Assembly: GCA_903822825.1 (NCBI GenBank)
Contig: CAIJQQ010000044.1
Coordinates: 39,410-103,409, forward strand
Length of the DNA stretch: 64,000 nt
Reading direction: 5' to 3'
Source: an uncultured Burkholderiales bacterium
Lineage (GTDB): Bacteria > Pseudomonadota > Gammaproteobacteria > Burkholderiales > Burkholderiaceae_C
The notes under the pieces are model-generated. The model searched no databases. It had not been told where the DNA came from and saw only the letters and a program-made list of their open reading frames with translations. The number at the start of each line of letters is the position of its first letter. The first letter of the stretch is position 1. Made by a program: the position numbers and the translations under genes. Shown here piece by piece: positions 25,329 through 33,012 of the stretch.

Positions 25329-27100
25329 GACAGTTCCTGAGAGAGTTGGTTCAAAACATGGGTGAAGGCGTCGACACACAGCTGCATGTCGCAGCTGGTG
25401 GTCGATTCGAGCGGGTTGTGGCTGATGCCCGCGTTTTCGCCGCGCACAAACAGCATGGCTTGCGGCATGACTTCGTGCAGCTTCATGGCGTCGTGGCCAG
25501 CGCCACTGGGCAACTTGAACAGCGGCACGCCCAAGGCGCTCACAGCGCGTTCCCAGCGGGCTTGCCACTCGGGGGCGCTGGGCGCGGCGGCTGCGCTCAT
25601 GGTGAGTTCGGCTTTGACGCGAACGCCACGGCGCTCGGCGATTTGGTCGAGCTGCGCCATCACATCCGCCACCAGCGCGTCACGCTGTGCATCGGTGGGA
25701 GCACGCATGTCCAGGCTGAACAGACAGCGGCCGGGCACGACGTTGATCGAGCCGTTGGGCACTTGCAGCTGGCCCATTGTCGCCACGCTGTCGCCGTCTT
25801 TGGCCGCGCGTTGCTCCATGTAGAGCGCCAGTTCTGCCACTGCGCAGGCCGCGTCGCGGCGGCGGTCCATGGGGGTGGTGCCCGCGTGGCTGGCGGTGCC
25901 GAAGACCTCGCACAGGTAGCGCACGCTGCCGTTGATGGAAGTGACCACACCCAGCGGGATGTTCACTTCGTTGAGCACCGGGCCTTGCTCGATGTGCACT
26001 TCGACAAAGCCCAAATACTGCGCCGGGTCGCGCTGGATTTTGGGGATGTCGTCGATGCACAGACCCGCGTGTTGCATGGCGGCGCGCATGGTGATGCCGT
26101 CGGCGTCTTGCTGGTCCAGCCATTCGGGCTTGAAGTCGCCAATCAGCGCGCCCGAACCCAGAAAGGTGGCTTTGTAGCGCTGGCCTTCTTCTTCGGCAAA
26201 GGCCACGACCTCGATGCCCAAGGGCAGGCGCTGGGCTTGTTGGCGCAGCTGTTGCACGCAGGCCATGGGCACGAAGATGCCCAAGCGCCCGTCGTACTTG
26301 CCGCCGTTGCGCACGGTGTCGTAGTGCGAGCCCGTGAGCAAGTATTTACCGCCAGCTGTAGCCGGGTGGTAGCGTCCCACCACGTTGCCCACGGCGTCGG
26401 TGTAGACCTCGTCAAAGCCGCAGTCGCGCATGTTTTGTGTGATGCGCTGGGCGCAGGCGCGGTGTGCGTCTGTCAAGTAAGTCACCGTCAGTTGGCCGAG
26501 TTCGGCAAAGCCGGGGTCACTGTGTTGCGCCAGTTTTTCTTGCCAGTCCCAGACCTGGTGGCCCCGCGTGGGCTCCACGCCAAACTTGTCGTTCAGGCGG
26601 ATCTCAACGATGCGGTGGATGTTGCGCATGCATTCGGCCAGTTCAAAGTCCGGATGACCGTGCAGACGGCGCTCAAAGGCGTCGATGATCTGCTGCTTGT
26701 TGTAGCCCACGCCACGCGGTCCGCGCACGGCCAGGATGAATGGCCAGCCAAATTTGGCGTTGTAGTCGGCATTGAGCTTTTGGATCTTGGCGAATTCTTC
26801 GGGCGTGCAGTCGGTCAGTCCCGCCTTGGTTTGTTCGTTTGTCGATTCTGCTGTGAGCGTTTTGCTTATCATGGCCTTGCCCGCCAGCTCCGGGTGGGCG
26901 CGGATCAGGCCCAGTTGCGCGTCGCGCCCGGCGTTCGCCAGCACTTCGCACATGGCGTGTTTCAGGTGCGCCAGTGATGCAAAGGGGCGTACTTTCAACG
27001 CCTGCTCGGCGATCCAAGGCGAGTGCTCGTACAGGCCGTCGAGCATTTGCGCCGCTGCTTCTCGGCTGGCGTTGTTGAGTTGTTCCAAGGTCAGTGTCAT
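25325..27100 (-). CDS. Bifunctional OHCU decarboxylase / allantoate amidohydrolase (UraD-AllC fusion)
   Basis: A 591-aa two-domain protein. Residues 1-165 are the 2-oxo-4-hydroxy-4-carboxy-5-ureidoimidazoline decarboxylase, with RAHPELAGKA carrying the catalytic histidine and FGWPFILAVRG. Residues about 175-590 are an allantoate amidohydrolase of the M20 family, with TGSHYDTVRNGGKYDGRLG, AFAEEEGQRY and GAGHDAM. It joins two non-adjacent steps of urate breakdown: making (S)-allantoin and hydrolysing allantoate to ureidoglycine. The two domains flank the PuuE step encoded upstream. Confidence 0.93.
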   Translation of the reverse strand: MTLTLEQLNNASREAAAQMLDGLYEHSPWIAEQALKVRPFASLAHLKHAMCEVLANAGRDAQLGLIRAHPELAGKAMISKTLTAESTNEQTKAGLTDCTPEEFAKIQKLNADYNAKFGWPFILAVRGPRGVGYNKQQIIDAFERRLHGHPDFELAECMRNIHRIVEIRLNDKFGVEPTRGHQVWDWQEKLAQHSDPGFAELGQLTVTYLTDAHRACAQRITQNMRDCGFDEVYTDAVGNVVGRYHPATAGGKYLLTGSHYDTVRNGGKYDGRLGIFVPMACVQQLRQQAQRLPLGIEVVAFAEEEGQRYKATFLGSGALIGDFKPEWLDQQDADGITMRAAMQHAGLCIDDIPKIQRDPAQYLGFVEVHIEQGPVLNEVNIPLGVVTSINGSVRYLCEVFGTASHAGTTPMDRRRDAACAVAELALYMEQRAAKDGDSVATMGQLQVPNGSINVVPGRCLFSLDMRAPTDAQRDALVADVMAQLDQIAERRGVRVKAELTMSAAAAPSAPEWQARWERAVSALGVPLFKLPSGAGHDAMKLHEVMPQAMLFVRGENAGISHNPLESTTSCDMQLCVDAFTHVLNQLSQELS

Positions 27101-27127
27101 GTGTGTCCTGGTGCTGTTTTTGACTTT

Positions 27128-27203
27128 TGTGGGAGCCCCGCCCTCGGGGCGATGGTTTGTGGTTTGCGAGGATTTTTCGCGGCCAGGGCGCCGCTCCTAC
27201 AGG
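27128..27203. repeat. REPIN-like inverted repeat 3 (between puuE and the UraD-AllC gene)
   Basis: Left unit 27128-27155 (TGTGGGAGCCCCGCCCTCGG plus GGCGATGG) faces an inverted unit at 27174-27203 (CAGGGCGCCGCTCCTACAGG end). It lies 5 bp after the puuE stop and is the same family as repeats 1, 2 and 4. Confidence 0.8.
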
Positions 27204-27208
27204 AGTAC

Positions 27209-28183
27209 TTACCCGGCATAAGGGTGTATGGCCTTCCAGTGCCGTGCAATGTCGATGCGCCTGGCCACCCAGACCTTGTCGTGCGACTGGATGTGGTCCA
27301 AAAAGCGTTGCAGCGCGGTGATGCGGCCAGGCCTGCCGAGCAGGCGGCAGTGCATGCCGATGCTCATCATCTTGGGGGCGTTGTCACCAGCCGGGTCGCC
27401 TTCGGCATACAGCGCGTCAAACGTGTCCTTCATGTACTGGAAAAACGGGTCGGCGTGCGAGTAGCCTTGGGGCAGCGCAAAGCGCATGTCGTTGCAGTCC
27501 AGCGTGTAGGGCACGATGAGCTGGGGCGCATCGGTGCCGTCGCTCTTCTTCACTTTCATCCAAAACGGCAGGTCGTCGCCGTAGTAGTCGCTGTCGTACT
27601 CAAAGCCGCCGAAGTCGGCCACCAGGCGGCGGGTGTTGGGGCTGTCGCGCCCGGTGTACCAGCCCAAGCCATGGATATGGCCTTCCACGCCCCGGCGTTC
27701 ACCCGTCAGCTTTTGAATGATCTCCATGGCCTCTGCCATGTGCGCGCGTTCGGTGGCTTCGTCGATGTGTTGGTAGTGAATCCACTTGAGGCCATGGCAA
27801 GCGATGTCGTAACCCAGTTCTTGGAAGGCGGCGGTCAACTCGGGGTGCTTTTGCAGCGCGGTGGCGACGCCAAACACCGTCAGCGGCAGGCCGCGTTTTT
27901 CAAACTCGCGCAGGATGCGCCACACGCCTGCACGCGAGCCGTATTCGTAGATGCCTTCCATGCTGATGTGCCGCTCGGGGAAGGACGCGGGGTTGAACAT
28001 TTCAGACAAAAACTGCTCAGACCCCGCATCGCCGTGCAGTACCGAGTTTTCCCCGCCTTCTTCGTAGTTCAGCACAAACTGCACCGCCACGCGGGCGCCG
28101 CCGGGCCATTGGGCGTGGGGCACTTGGCGGCCGTAGCCCTTCAAGTCGCGGGGGTAGGCAAGGGTGCTGTCGTAGGTGCTCAT
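27209..28183 (-). CDS. puuE: Allantoinase PuuE (polysaccharide-deacetylase fold)
   Basis: A 324-aa protein starting MSTYDSTLAYPRDLKGYGR and carrying GGARVAVQFVLNYEEGGENS, YEYGSRAGVWRILREFEKRG and the HGLKWIHYQHI segment, typical of the PuuE group of cofactor-lean allantoinases. It opens the hydantoin ring of allantoin to allantoate. It starts 20 bp after the GntR regulator and precedes the UraD-AllC fusion, so enzymes of consecutive steps are adjacent. Confidence 0.93.
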   Translation of the reverse strand: MSTYDSTLAYPRDLKGYGRQVPHAQWPGGARVAVQFVLNYEEGGENSVLHGDAGSEQFLSEMFNPASFPERHISMEGIYEYGSRAGVWRILREFEKRGLPLTVFGVATALQKHPELTAAFQELGYDIACHGLKWIHYQHIDEATERAHMAEAMEIIQKLTGERRGVEGHIHGLGWYTGRDSPNTRRLVADFGGFEYDSDYYGDDLPFWMKVKKSDGTDAPQLIVPYTLDCNDMRFALPQGYSHADPFFQYMKDTFDALYAEGDPAGDNAPKMMSIGMHCRLLGRPGRITALQRFLDHIQSHDKVWVARRIDIARHWKAIHPYAG

Positions 28184-28203
28184 GGCGCAGTCCAGTGCAA
28201 AGG

Positions 28204-28869
28204 TCAGGCTAGGGCCAGGGAAATGTCGTGGGTTGGCACTTGGCGGTCAAAGGTCAGGCTTTCTTCGACGTGCAGCAGGTGTTCCTTCATCAGTTGCACG
28301 GCCAGGTCTGCGTCATGGGCCGCCAACGCGGCCACGATGGCTTCATGTTCTTCGGTCGAGTGCTCGGCCTCGTTACGCGACTGGTACATCAATGTGATCA
28401 GGGCGCAGCGCGAGATCAGCTCGCCCAACACCTGGGCCAGTACCTCGTTGCCCATCAGCTCGGCCATGCGCACATGGAAGTCGCCCAGCAGTTCGGTGCG
28501 GCCCGACACGTCGCCCTGGTTCACCGCGGTACGCTCCAGCACGATGTGTTCTTTCAGGGCGGTGATCTGCTCAGGGGTCACTTGCTGAACAAACACGCGG
28601 GTCATTTCGGCTTCGAGCATGCGGCGCACGGCAAATACTTGCTGGGCTTCCTCTACCGAGGGGGCTGCGACAAAAGCGCCCCGTGCCGGTTCAAGTTTGA
28701 TCAAACGGTTTTGCGCCAGTTGAAACAAGGCTTGGCGCACCAGCGTGCGCGACACGCCGAAGTGATCGGCCAGTTTTTGTTCGGCCAGTTTGGAGCCAGG
28801 CAGCAAGCGGTGGTCCACGATGGCCCGCGTGAGGGACTCGACGATGTGGTGCGTGGTGGATGTTTCCAT
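28204..28869 (-). CDS. GntR-family (FadR/FCD-type) transcriptional regulator of the purine cluster
   Basis: A 221-aa protein with an N-terminal winged helix (KLAEQKLADHFGVSRTLVRQ, near residues 25-45) and an FCD ligand-binding domain with RRMLEAEMTRVF and EHEAIVAALAAHDADLA. The start METSTTHH at 28869 was preferred to a TTG three codons upstream. It is divergent from the HIU hydrolase and probably heads the puuE operon. The palindrome TGTATACA 58 bp upstream and in two other promoters makes it the probable local regulator, with a purine-derived effector as a guess. Confidence 0.85.
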   Translation of the reverse strand: METSTTHHIVESLTRAIVDHRLLPGSKLAEQKLADHFGVSRTLVRQALFQLAQNRLIKLEPARGAFVAAPSVEEAQQVFAVRRMLEAEMTRVFVQQVTPEQITALKEHIVLERTAVNQGDVSGRTELLGDFHVRMAELMGNEVLAQVLGELISRCALITLMYQSRNEAEHSTEEHEAIVAALAAHDADLAVQLMKEHLLHVEESLTFDRQVPTHDISLALA

Positions 28870-28927
28870 GTCTTGCAAGGCCTTGGGCGTTCTGATTTTT
28901 TGAAATGATAGCCACTAAATCCAAAAT

Positions 28928-28935
28928 TGTATACA
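28928..28935. promoter_or_regulatory. TGTATACA palindrome between the GntR regulator and HIU hydrolase (candidate operator)
   Basis: This copy (TTGTATACAC context) sits in the divergent promoter region, 58 bp from the regulator start and 67 bp from the hydrolase start, as expected for an autoregulated divergent GntR site. Confidence 0.6.
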
Positions 28936-29002
28936 CTTCAGTCGACTGAATTGGGCCATGCCCATTGTCGTTTGATAACGCCTTTGAAAAGCGAGCCACA
29001 CC

Positions 29003-29356
29003 ATGGGATTGAGCACACACGTTCTGGACACGATGCACGGTTGCCCCGCTGCCGGGATGCAGGTTAGGCTGTACACCACGCAAGATGAGCAGGCCACCTT
29101 GGTCAAAAGCTTCACCCTCAACCACGACGGGCGCAACCCCGACGGCATGCTTTACGACCACGCCAGCCTGCGCAAAGGCACTTACCGTCTGGTGTTTGAC
29201 GTGGCGGGCTATTTCAAGTCCAAAGGCGTCGAACTGCCCGAGCCCAACTTTTTGAACAAAGTGAGTCTGGACTTCGGCGTGGCCCACGAAGACCAGCACT
29301 ACCACGTGCCCCTGCTGGCCAGCCCCTGGAGCTATTCGACTTACCGTGGGTCCTGA
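29003..29356 (+). CDS. 5-hydroxyisourate hydrolase (transthyretin-like)
   Basis: A 117-aa protein with the LSTHVLDTMHGCPAAG start (catalytic histidine), the KGTYRLVFDVAGYF core and the C-terminal YRGS signature of HIU hydrolases, which separates them from transthyretin. It hydrolyses 5-hydroxyisourate to OHCU, the substrate of the UraD domain encoded nearby. It is divergent from the GntR gene, so it probably shares its operator. No urate oxidase follows. Confidence 0.95.
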   Translation: MGLSTHVLDTMHGCPAAGMQVRLYTTQDEQATLVKSFTLNHDGRNPDGMLYDHASLRKGTYRLVFDVAGYFKSKGVELPEPNFLNKVSLDFGVAHEDQHYHVPLLASPWSYSTYRGS

Positions 29357-29416
29357 ATGCCATCGTTGCCCGAGCCCGGCGAAACGACCAGAAAGTGTCT
29401 TTTGACCAGGGGACCC

Positions 29417-30236
29417 TCAAGTCAGTTTGACTTTGGACAGGTCAAAACTGGGTTTCGGCAACTTCAGTTTCATGTTTTCCAGGGTTTGCACCAGCAGCCC
29501 GGCCACAAAGCCATCCCGGTGGGGCTTGCTGTCGGCGGGCACCACGTACCAAGGGGATTCGGGCGTGCTGGTGGCGCTCAGGGCTTGTTCGTAAGCCTGG
29601 GTGAATTTGGGCCAAAGCCCGCGGTCGTCAAAATCCGAAGGCTGCAACTTCCAGTGTTTGCGAGGGTCGTCCATCCGGGCTTGCAAGCGTTTTTTTTTGC
29701 TCGTATTTTGAAATGTGCAAATAGCACTTCAAAACGGTGATGCCCTCGCCATGCAGCAAAGACTCGAAGTGCAGGATGTCGTCGAACCGTTTTTGGCAAG
29801 TTTTCTCATCGATCGAGCCCCGCACACGGGTGACCAACACGTCTTCATAGTGGCTGCGGTTAAAAATCACCATTTCGCCCCGAGCAGGCGTTTTGGCATG
29901 GATGCGCCACAAAAAGTCATGGCGGCTTTCCAGCTCGGTGGGCACGCCAAAAGCCTCGGCGCGCACGCCCAAGGGGCTGATGTGATTGAAAACGCTGCGG
30001 ATCACGCCGTCCTTGCCCGCGGTGTCCATGCCCTGGAACACGACGAGCAAGCCCTTGGTTTTCGCGGCATGCAGGGTGCTTTGCAGTTTGTCGAGCTTCT
30101 CGCCCATGTCGACCAAATGGTCCTCCAATTCGCCGCCTGAGGGTTGCCCCTTGGCGGGGGGCTCGGTGTCAAAGTCCGAAAGTTGGCATTGGCTCTTGGG
30201 TGAAACATACCAAGGGGTGTAGTCTTTGGGGTGCAT
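29417..30236 (-). pseudogene. PPK2-family polyphosphate kinase interrupted by a frameshift in an A9 tract
   Basis: The first part (30236 to about 29690) has the Walker A GMDTAGKDGVIRSVF and Walker B NRSHYEDVLVTRVRG motifs of PPK2 kinases, which transfer phosphate between polyphosphate and nucleotides. At 29690-29698 a run of nine A (minus strand) shifts the frame after ISKYEQKK; removal of one A restores the expected KKRLQARMDDPRKHWK and the downstream frame (to 29417) completes the C-terminus. The total would be about 272 aa, normal for the family. It may be a true pseudogene, a slippage-corrected gene or a sequencing error. Confidence 0.8.
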
Positions 30237-30420
30237 TGGGGCAGTGTAGGCACTTTGTCAGCCCCAGCCCGTCCGTTGGCACACCGATCTGTGATTGCGC
30301 TGGGTGAACCTGGTGCATGCGTTCCCATCCTGAGCCAAACCATGGCGCGAACTGCAGTTCAACGATCCGCTGTCGCCGCTGGCGACGGACCTGGCATCAT
30401 CCATCTAAACAGGAGGCAAC

Positions 30421-31323
30421 ATGCCCTATTTCACGACCCTGAGTATCCAGCCCGACCAAGATAATCCCCGCGTGGCACGCCTGCTGCTCAACCGGCCAGA
30501 GCGCCTGAACGCCATCAACGAAGAGATGCCTCGGGAAATCCGAGCAGCAGTGGATTGGGCTAACGCCGAGCCCACGATCCACGTCATCGTGGTCGAAGGC
30601 GCAGGCAAAGGTTTTTGCGGCGGCTATGACCTGAGCATTTTTGGAGAAGGTGAAATCGATCACCCCTGTCAGCAGGAGCGCACGCCATGGGACCCGATGG
30701 TCGACTACGCCTACATGAAGCGCAACACAGAGGATTTCATGAGCCTGTGGCGCAGCGCCAAACCGACCATTGCCATGGTGCATGGCGCGGCGGTGGCCGG
30801 TGGCAGCGACATCGCGCTGTGTTGCGACCTGATGGTCATGGCCGAGGATGCCCGCATCGGCTACATGCCCACCCGCGTCTGGGGCTGCCCCACCACCGCC
30901 ATGTGGACCTACCGCCTGGGCCCCGCGCGGGCCAAGCAAATGATGTTTACCGGCAATGTGATCGATGGGCGCACCGCTGCGGCTTGGGGCTTGGCCAACG
31001 AAGCGGTGCCTCAGGGCGAACTGGAAAGCGCCACGATGGCACTGGCCAGCCGCATAGCCAGTGTGCCGTCCAGCCACTTGGCCATGCACAAGTTGGTGGT
31101 CAACCAGGTGATGCTGGCCATGGGCCTGGAGCAGAGCCAGCAAATGGCAACGGTCTTCGACGGCATCACTCGCCACAACCCCGAGGGCGTCTGGTTCCGC
31201 CGCCATGCACAGGACAAGGGTTTCAAGTCGGCCGTTCAGTGGCGCGACAGCGGCCTGCCGATTCCCGAGGGTGAAGACGCCCGTGCGCTGATTCGGGAAA
31301 TGGATGCGCGCCGCCAGTCCTGA
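30421..31323 (+). CDS. Crotonase-superfamily protein (enoyl-CoA hydratase-like)
   Basis: A 300-aa protein with [16 protein letters not shown] and the oxyanion-hole segments [13 protein letters not shown] and [17 protein letters not shown]. The two glutamates used by classical hydratases are not both present (GGSDIAL and MPTRVWGCP replace the usual GGxxELAL and PEIxLGxxPG patterns), so isomerase, hydrolase or another activity is possible. AGGAGG 7 bp upstream supports the start. It lies between the PPK2 gene and xdhA but has no obvious link to purine breakdown. Confidence 0.8.
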   Translation: MPYFTTLSIQPDQDNPRVARLLLNRPERLNAINEEMPREIRAAVDWANAEPTIHVIVVEGAGKGFCGGYDLSIFGEGEIDHPCQQERTPWDPMVDYAYMKRNTEDFMSLWRSAKPTIAMVHGAAVAGGSDIALCCDLMVMAEDARIGYMPTRVWGCPTTAMWTYRLGPARAKQMMFTGNVIDGRTAAAWGLANEAVPQGELESATMALASRIASVPSSHLAMHKLVVNQVMLAMGLEQSQQMATVFDGITRHNPEGVWFRRHAQDKGFKSAVQWRDSGLPIPEGEDARALIREMDARRQS

Positions 31324-31484
31324 GTGCACGGCAGAACTGGGCAATGTGCCTGGCAGTCCAAGTGGTGACCTCACACGGTGGAATCGGTGATTCTCTCGAT
31401 CCTTTTGAAAAATCCCGACAGCCCAGCCCCTGCTTACTTAGAATGGAGCCCTGCCGTTTATTTACCCCTCCACACCATCCTCCC

Positions 31485-32948
31485 ATGACCCAAGTCACCA
31501 ACACTGTGCGCTTTGTGCTTGACGGCCAAATCGTTGAAGCCGAAGGCAAGCGCCGCACCACCACCGTTCTCGATTACCTGCGCGAGCAGTTGCACCGCAC
31601 TGGCACCAAAGAGGGCTGCGCTGAGGGCGATTGCGGCGCTTGTGTGGTGATGGTGGGTGAGCTCAACGCCGCCGGCAATGGGGTGGACTATGTGGCCACC
31701 AACGCCTGCATTCAGCTGCTGCCGTCGCTGGACGGCAAATCGGTGAAAACCATCGAGAGTCTGAAAAAAGCCGACGGCAGCATGCACCCAGTGCAAGAAG
31801 AGATGGTCAAGTGCCACGGCTCGCAATGTGGCTTTTGCACCCCGGGCATCGTGATGAGCTTGGTGAACCTGGTGCAGGTCTTGCCCACCCCCAACCGCCA
31901 GCAAATCACCGATTCGCTCAGCGGCAACCTGTGCCGCTGTACAGGTTACAAGCCCATCATCGAGTCGGCCACCAAGGCCTGCGCCAAACCCGCGGCGCTC
32001 AAGCTTGACGACAGTGCCGATGTGCCATTGCTCAAGGAAATCAAGCGCTCCAGCGTGCCCACCTTGAGCCTGGACGGCGAGATCATCGTGCAGCCGGTGG
32101 TGCGAACCAAGAAGGGCAACGAATTCGTCTCGCCCGCCACGATTGCCGAAGTGGCCGACTACCTGGTCAAGAACCCCACCACCACACTGCTGGCAGGCAG
32201 CACCGAAATTGGTTTGCAAGTCAACAAACAGTTCGCACGACCAGAACACATCATGTATTTGGGCAATGTGGCCGAGTTGCGTCAAGTCAAAGAGACCGAC
32301 AAGGTCTGGCGAATTGGCGCGGCCGTGTCGCTGACCCAGGTTGAAGTGCTGCTGGCCCAGGCTTACCCCGATTTCACCGAAGTGCTGCGCCGCTTTGGTT
32401 CACCACCCATCCGGTCGACTGCTACCCTGGCGGGCAACATCGCCAACGGCTCGCCGATTGGCGACACCATGCCTTGCTTGCTGGCGCTGGGGGCCAAGCT
32501 GGTGCTGCGCCGTGGCGAGAGGATCCGCCATGTTTTGCTGGACAACTTCTACACCGGCATGAAGAAAAACGTGATGGAGCCCGGCGAGTTCATCGAAGCC
32601 ATTGAGTTGCCCAAGCCCGTTGCCGGACAGGTGTTCTGCGCACACAAGGTGAGCAAGCGTTTTGAACAAGACATTTCGGCCACTTGCGCGGCCATCAGCT
32701 ACACGCTGAAAGGCGGCAAGTTGAGTGGCGTGAAGCTGGCCTACAACGGCTTGGCCCCATCGCCTTGCCGCGCCCCCAAGCTCGAGGCCGTGCTGGAAGG
32801 CAAGTTGCCCGCTGACGTGAAAGCCGCTGATTTGGATGCCGCGATTGCCGCCAGCTTCACCGCGCGCGACGGCTTGCGTGCCACATGGGCTTACCGTGCA
32901 CTGGTGGCCCGCAACTTGGCCCTTGAATTCATCGAAGAACAATCTTAA
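31485..32948 (+). CDS. xdhA: Xanthine dehydrogenase small subunit (FeS/FAD)
   Basis: A 487-aa protein with an N-terminal [2Fe-2S] domain (CAEGDCGACVV), a second [2Fe-2S] domain (CHGSQCGFCTPG and LCRCTGYKPI) and a C-terminal FAD domain (LLAGSTEIGLQVNKQ, RSTATLAGNIANGSPIGD). It passes electrons from the molybdenum subunit to NAD. The start at 31485 (MTQVTNTVRF) was chosen because the in-frame upstream sequence lacks family similarity. xdhB follows after a 64-bp gap with a strong hairpin. Confidence 0.95.
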   Translation: MTQVTNTVRFVLDGQIVEAEGKRRTTTVLDYLREQLHRTGTKEGCAEGDCGACVVMVGELNAAGNGVDYVATNACIQLLPSLDGKSVKTIESLKKADGSMHPVQEEMVKCHGSQCGFCTPGIVMSLVNLVQVLPTPNRQQITDSLSGNLCRCTGYKPIIESATKACAKPAALKLDDSADVPLLKEIKRSSVPTLSLDGEIIVQPVVRTKKGNEFVSPATIAEVADYLVKNPTTTLLAGSTEIGLQVNKQFARPEHIMYLGNVAELRQVKETDKVWRIGAAVSLTQVEVLLAQAYPDFTEVLRRFGSPPIRSTATLAGNIANGSPIGDTMPCLLALGAKLVLRRGERIRHVLLDNFYTGMKKNVMEPGEFIEAIELPKPVAGQVFCAHKVSKRFEQDISATCAAISYTLKGGKLSGVKLAYNGLAPSPCRAPKLEAVLEGKLPADVKAADLDAAIAASFTARDGLRATWAYRALVARNLALEFIEEQS

Positions 32949-32953
32949 AACCT

Positions 32954-32995
32954 GGGGATAGACCCATATTTGCGCAGCAAATTTGCTCTGTCCCC
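32954..32995. repeat. Long palindromic hairpin between xdhA and xdhB
   Basis: GGGGATAGA and TCTGTCCCC pair (one G-U) around an inner stem ATTTGC-GCA-GCAAAT. The GGGGAYAGA...TCTGTCCCC shape resembles the palindromes seen next to REP-associated transposases in betaproteobacteria. It could stabilise or attenuate the xdhAB mRNA; no T tail is present. Confidence 0.6.
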
Positions 32996-33012
32996 TCACT
33001 CTAGAGGCAAGA

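Noticed and set aside
25346-26977. 543-codon plus-strand frame opposite the UraD-AllC gene
   Set aside because: Antisense shadow without motifs; the fusion protein on the minus strand has both complete domains.
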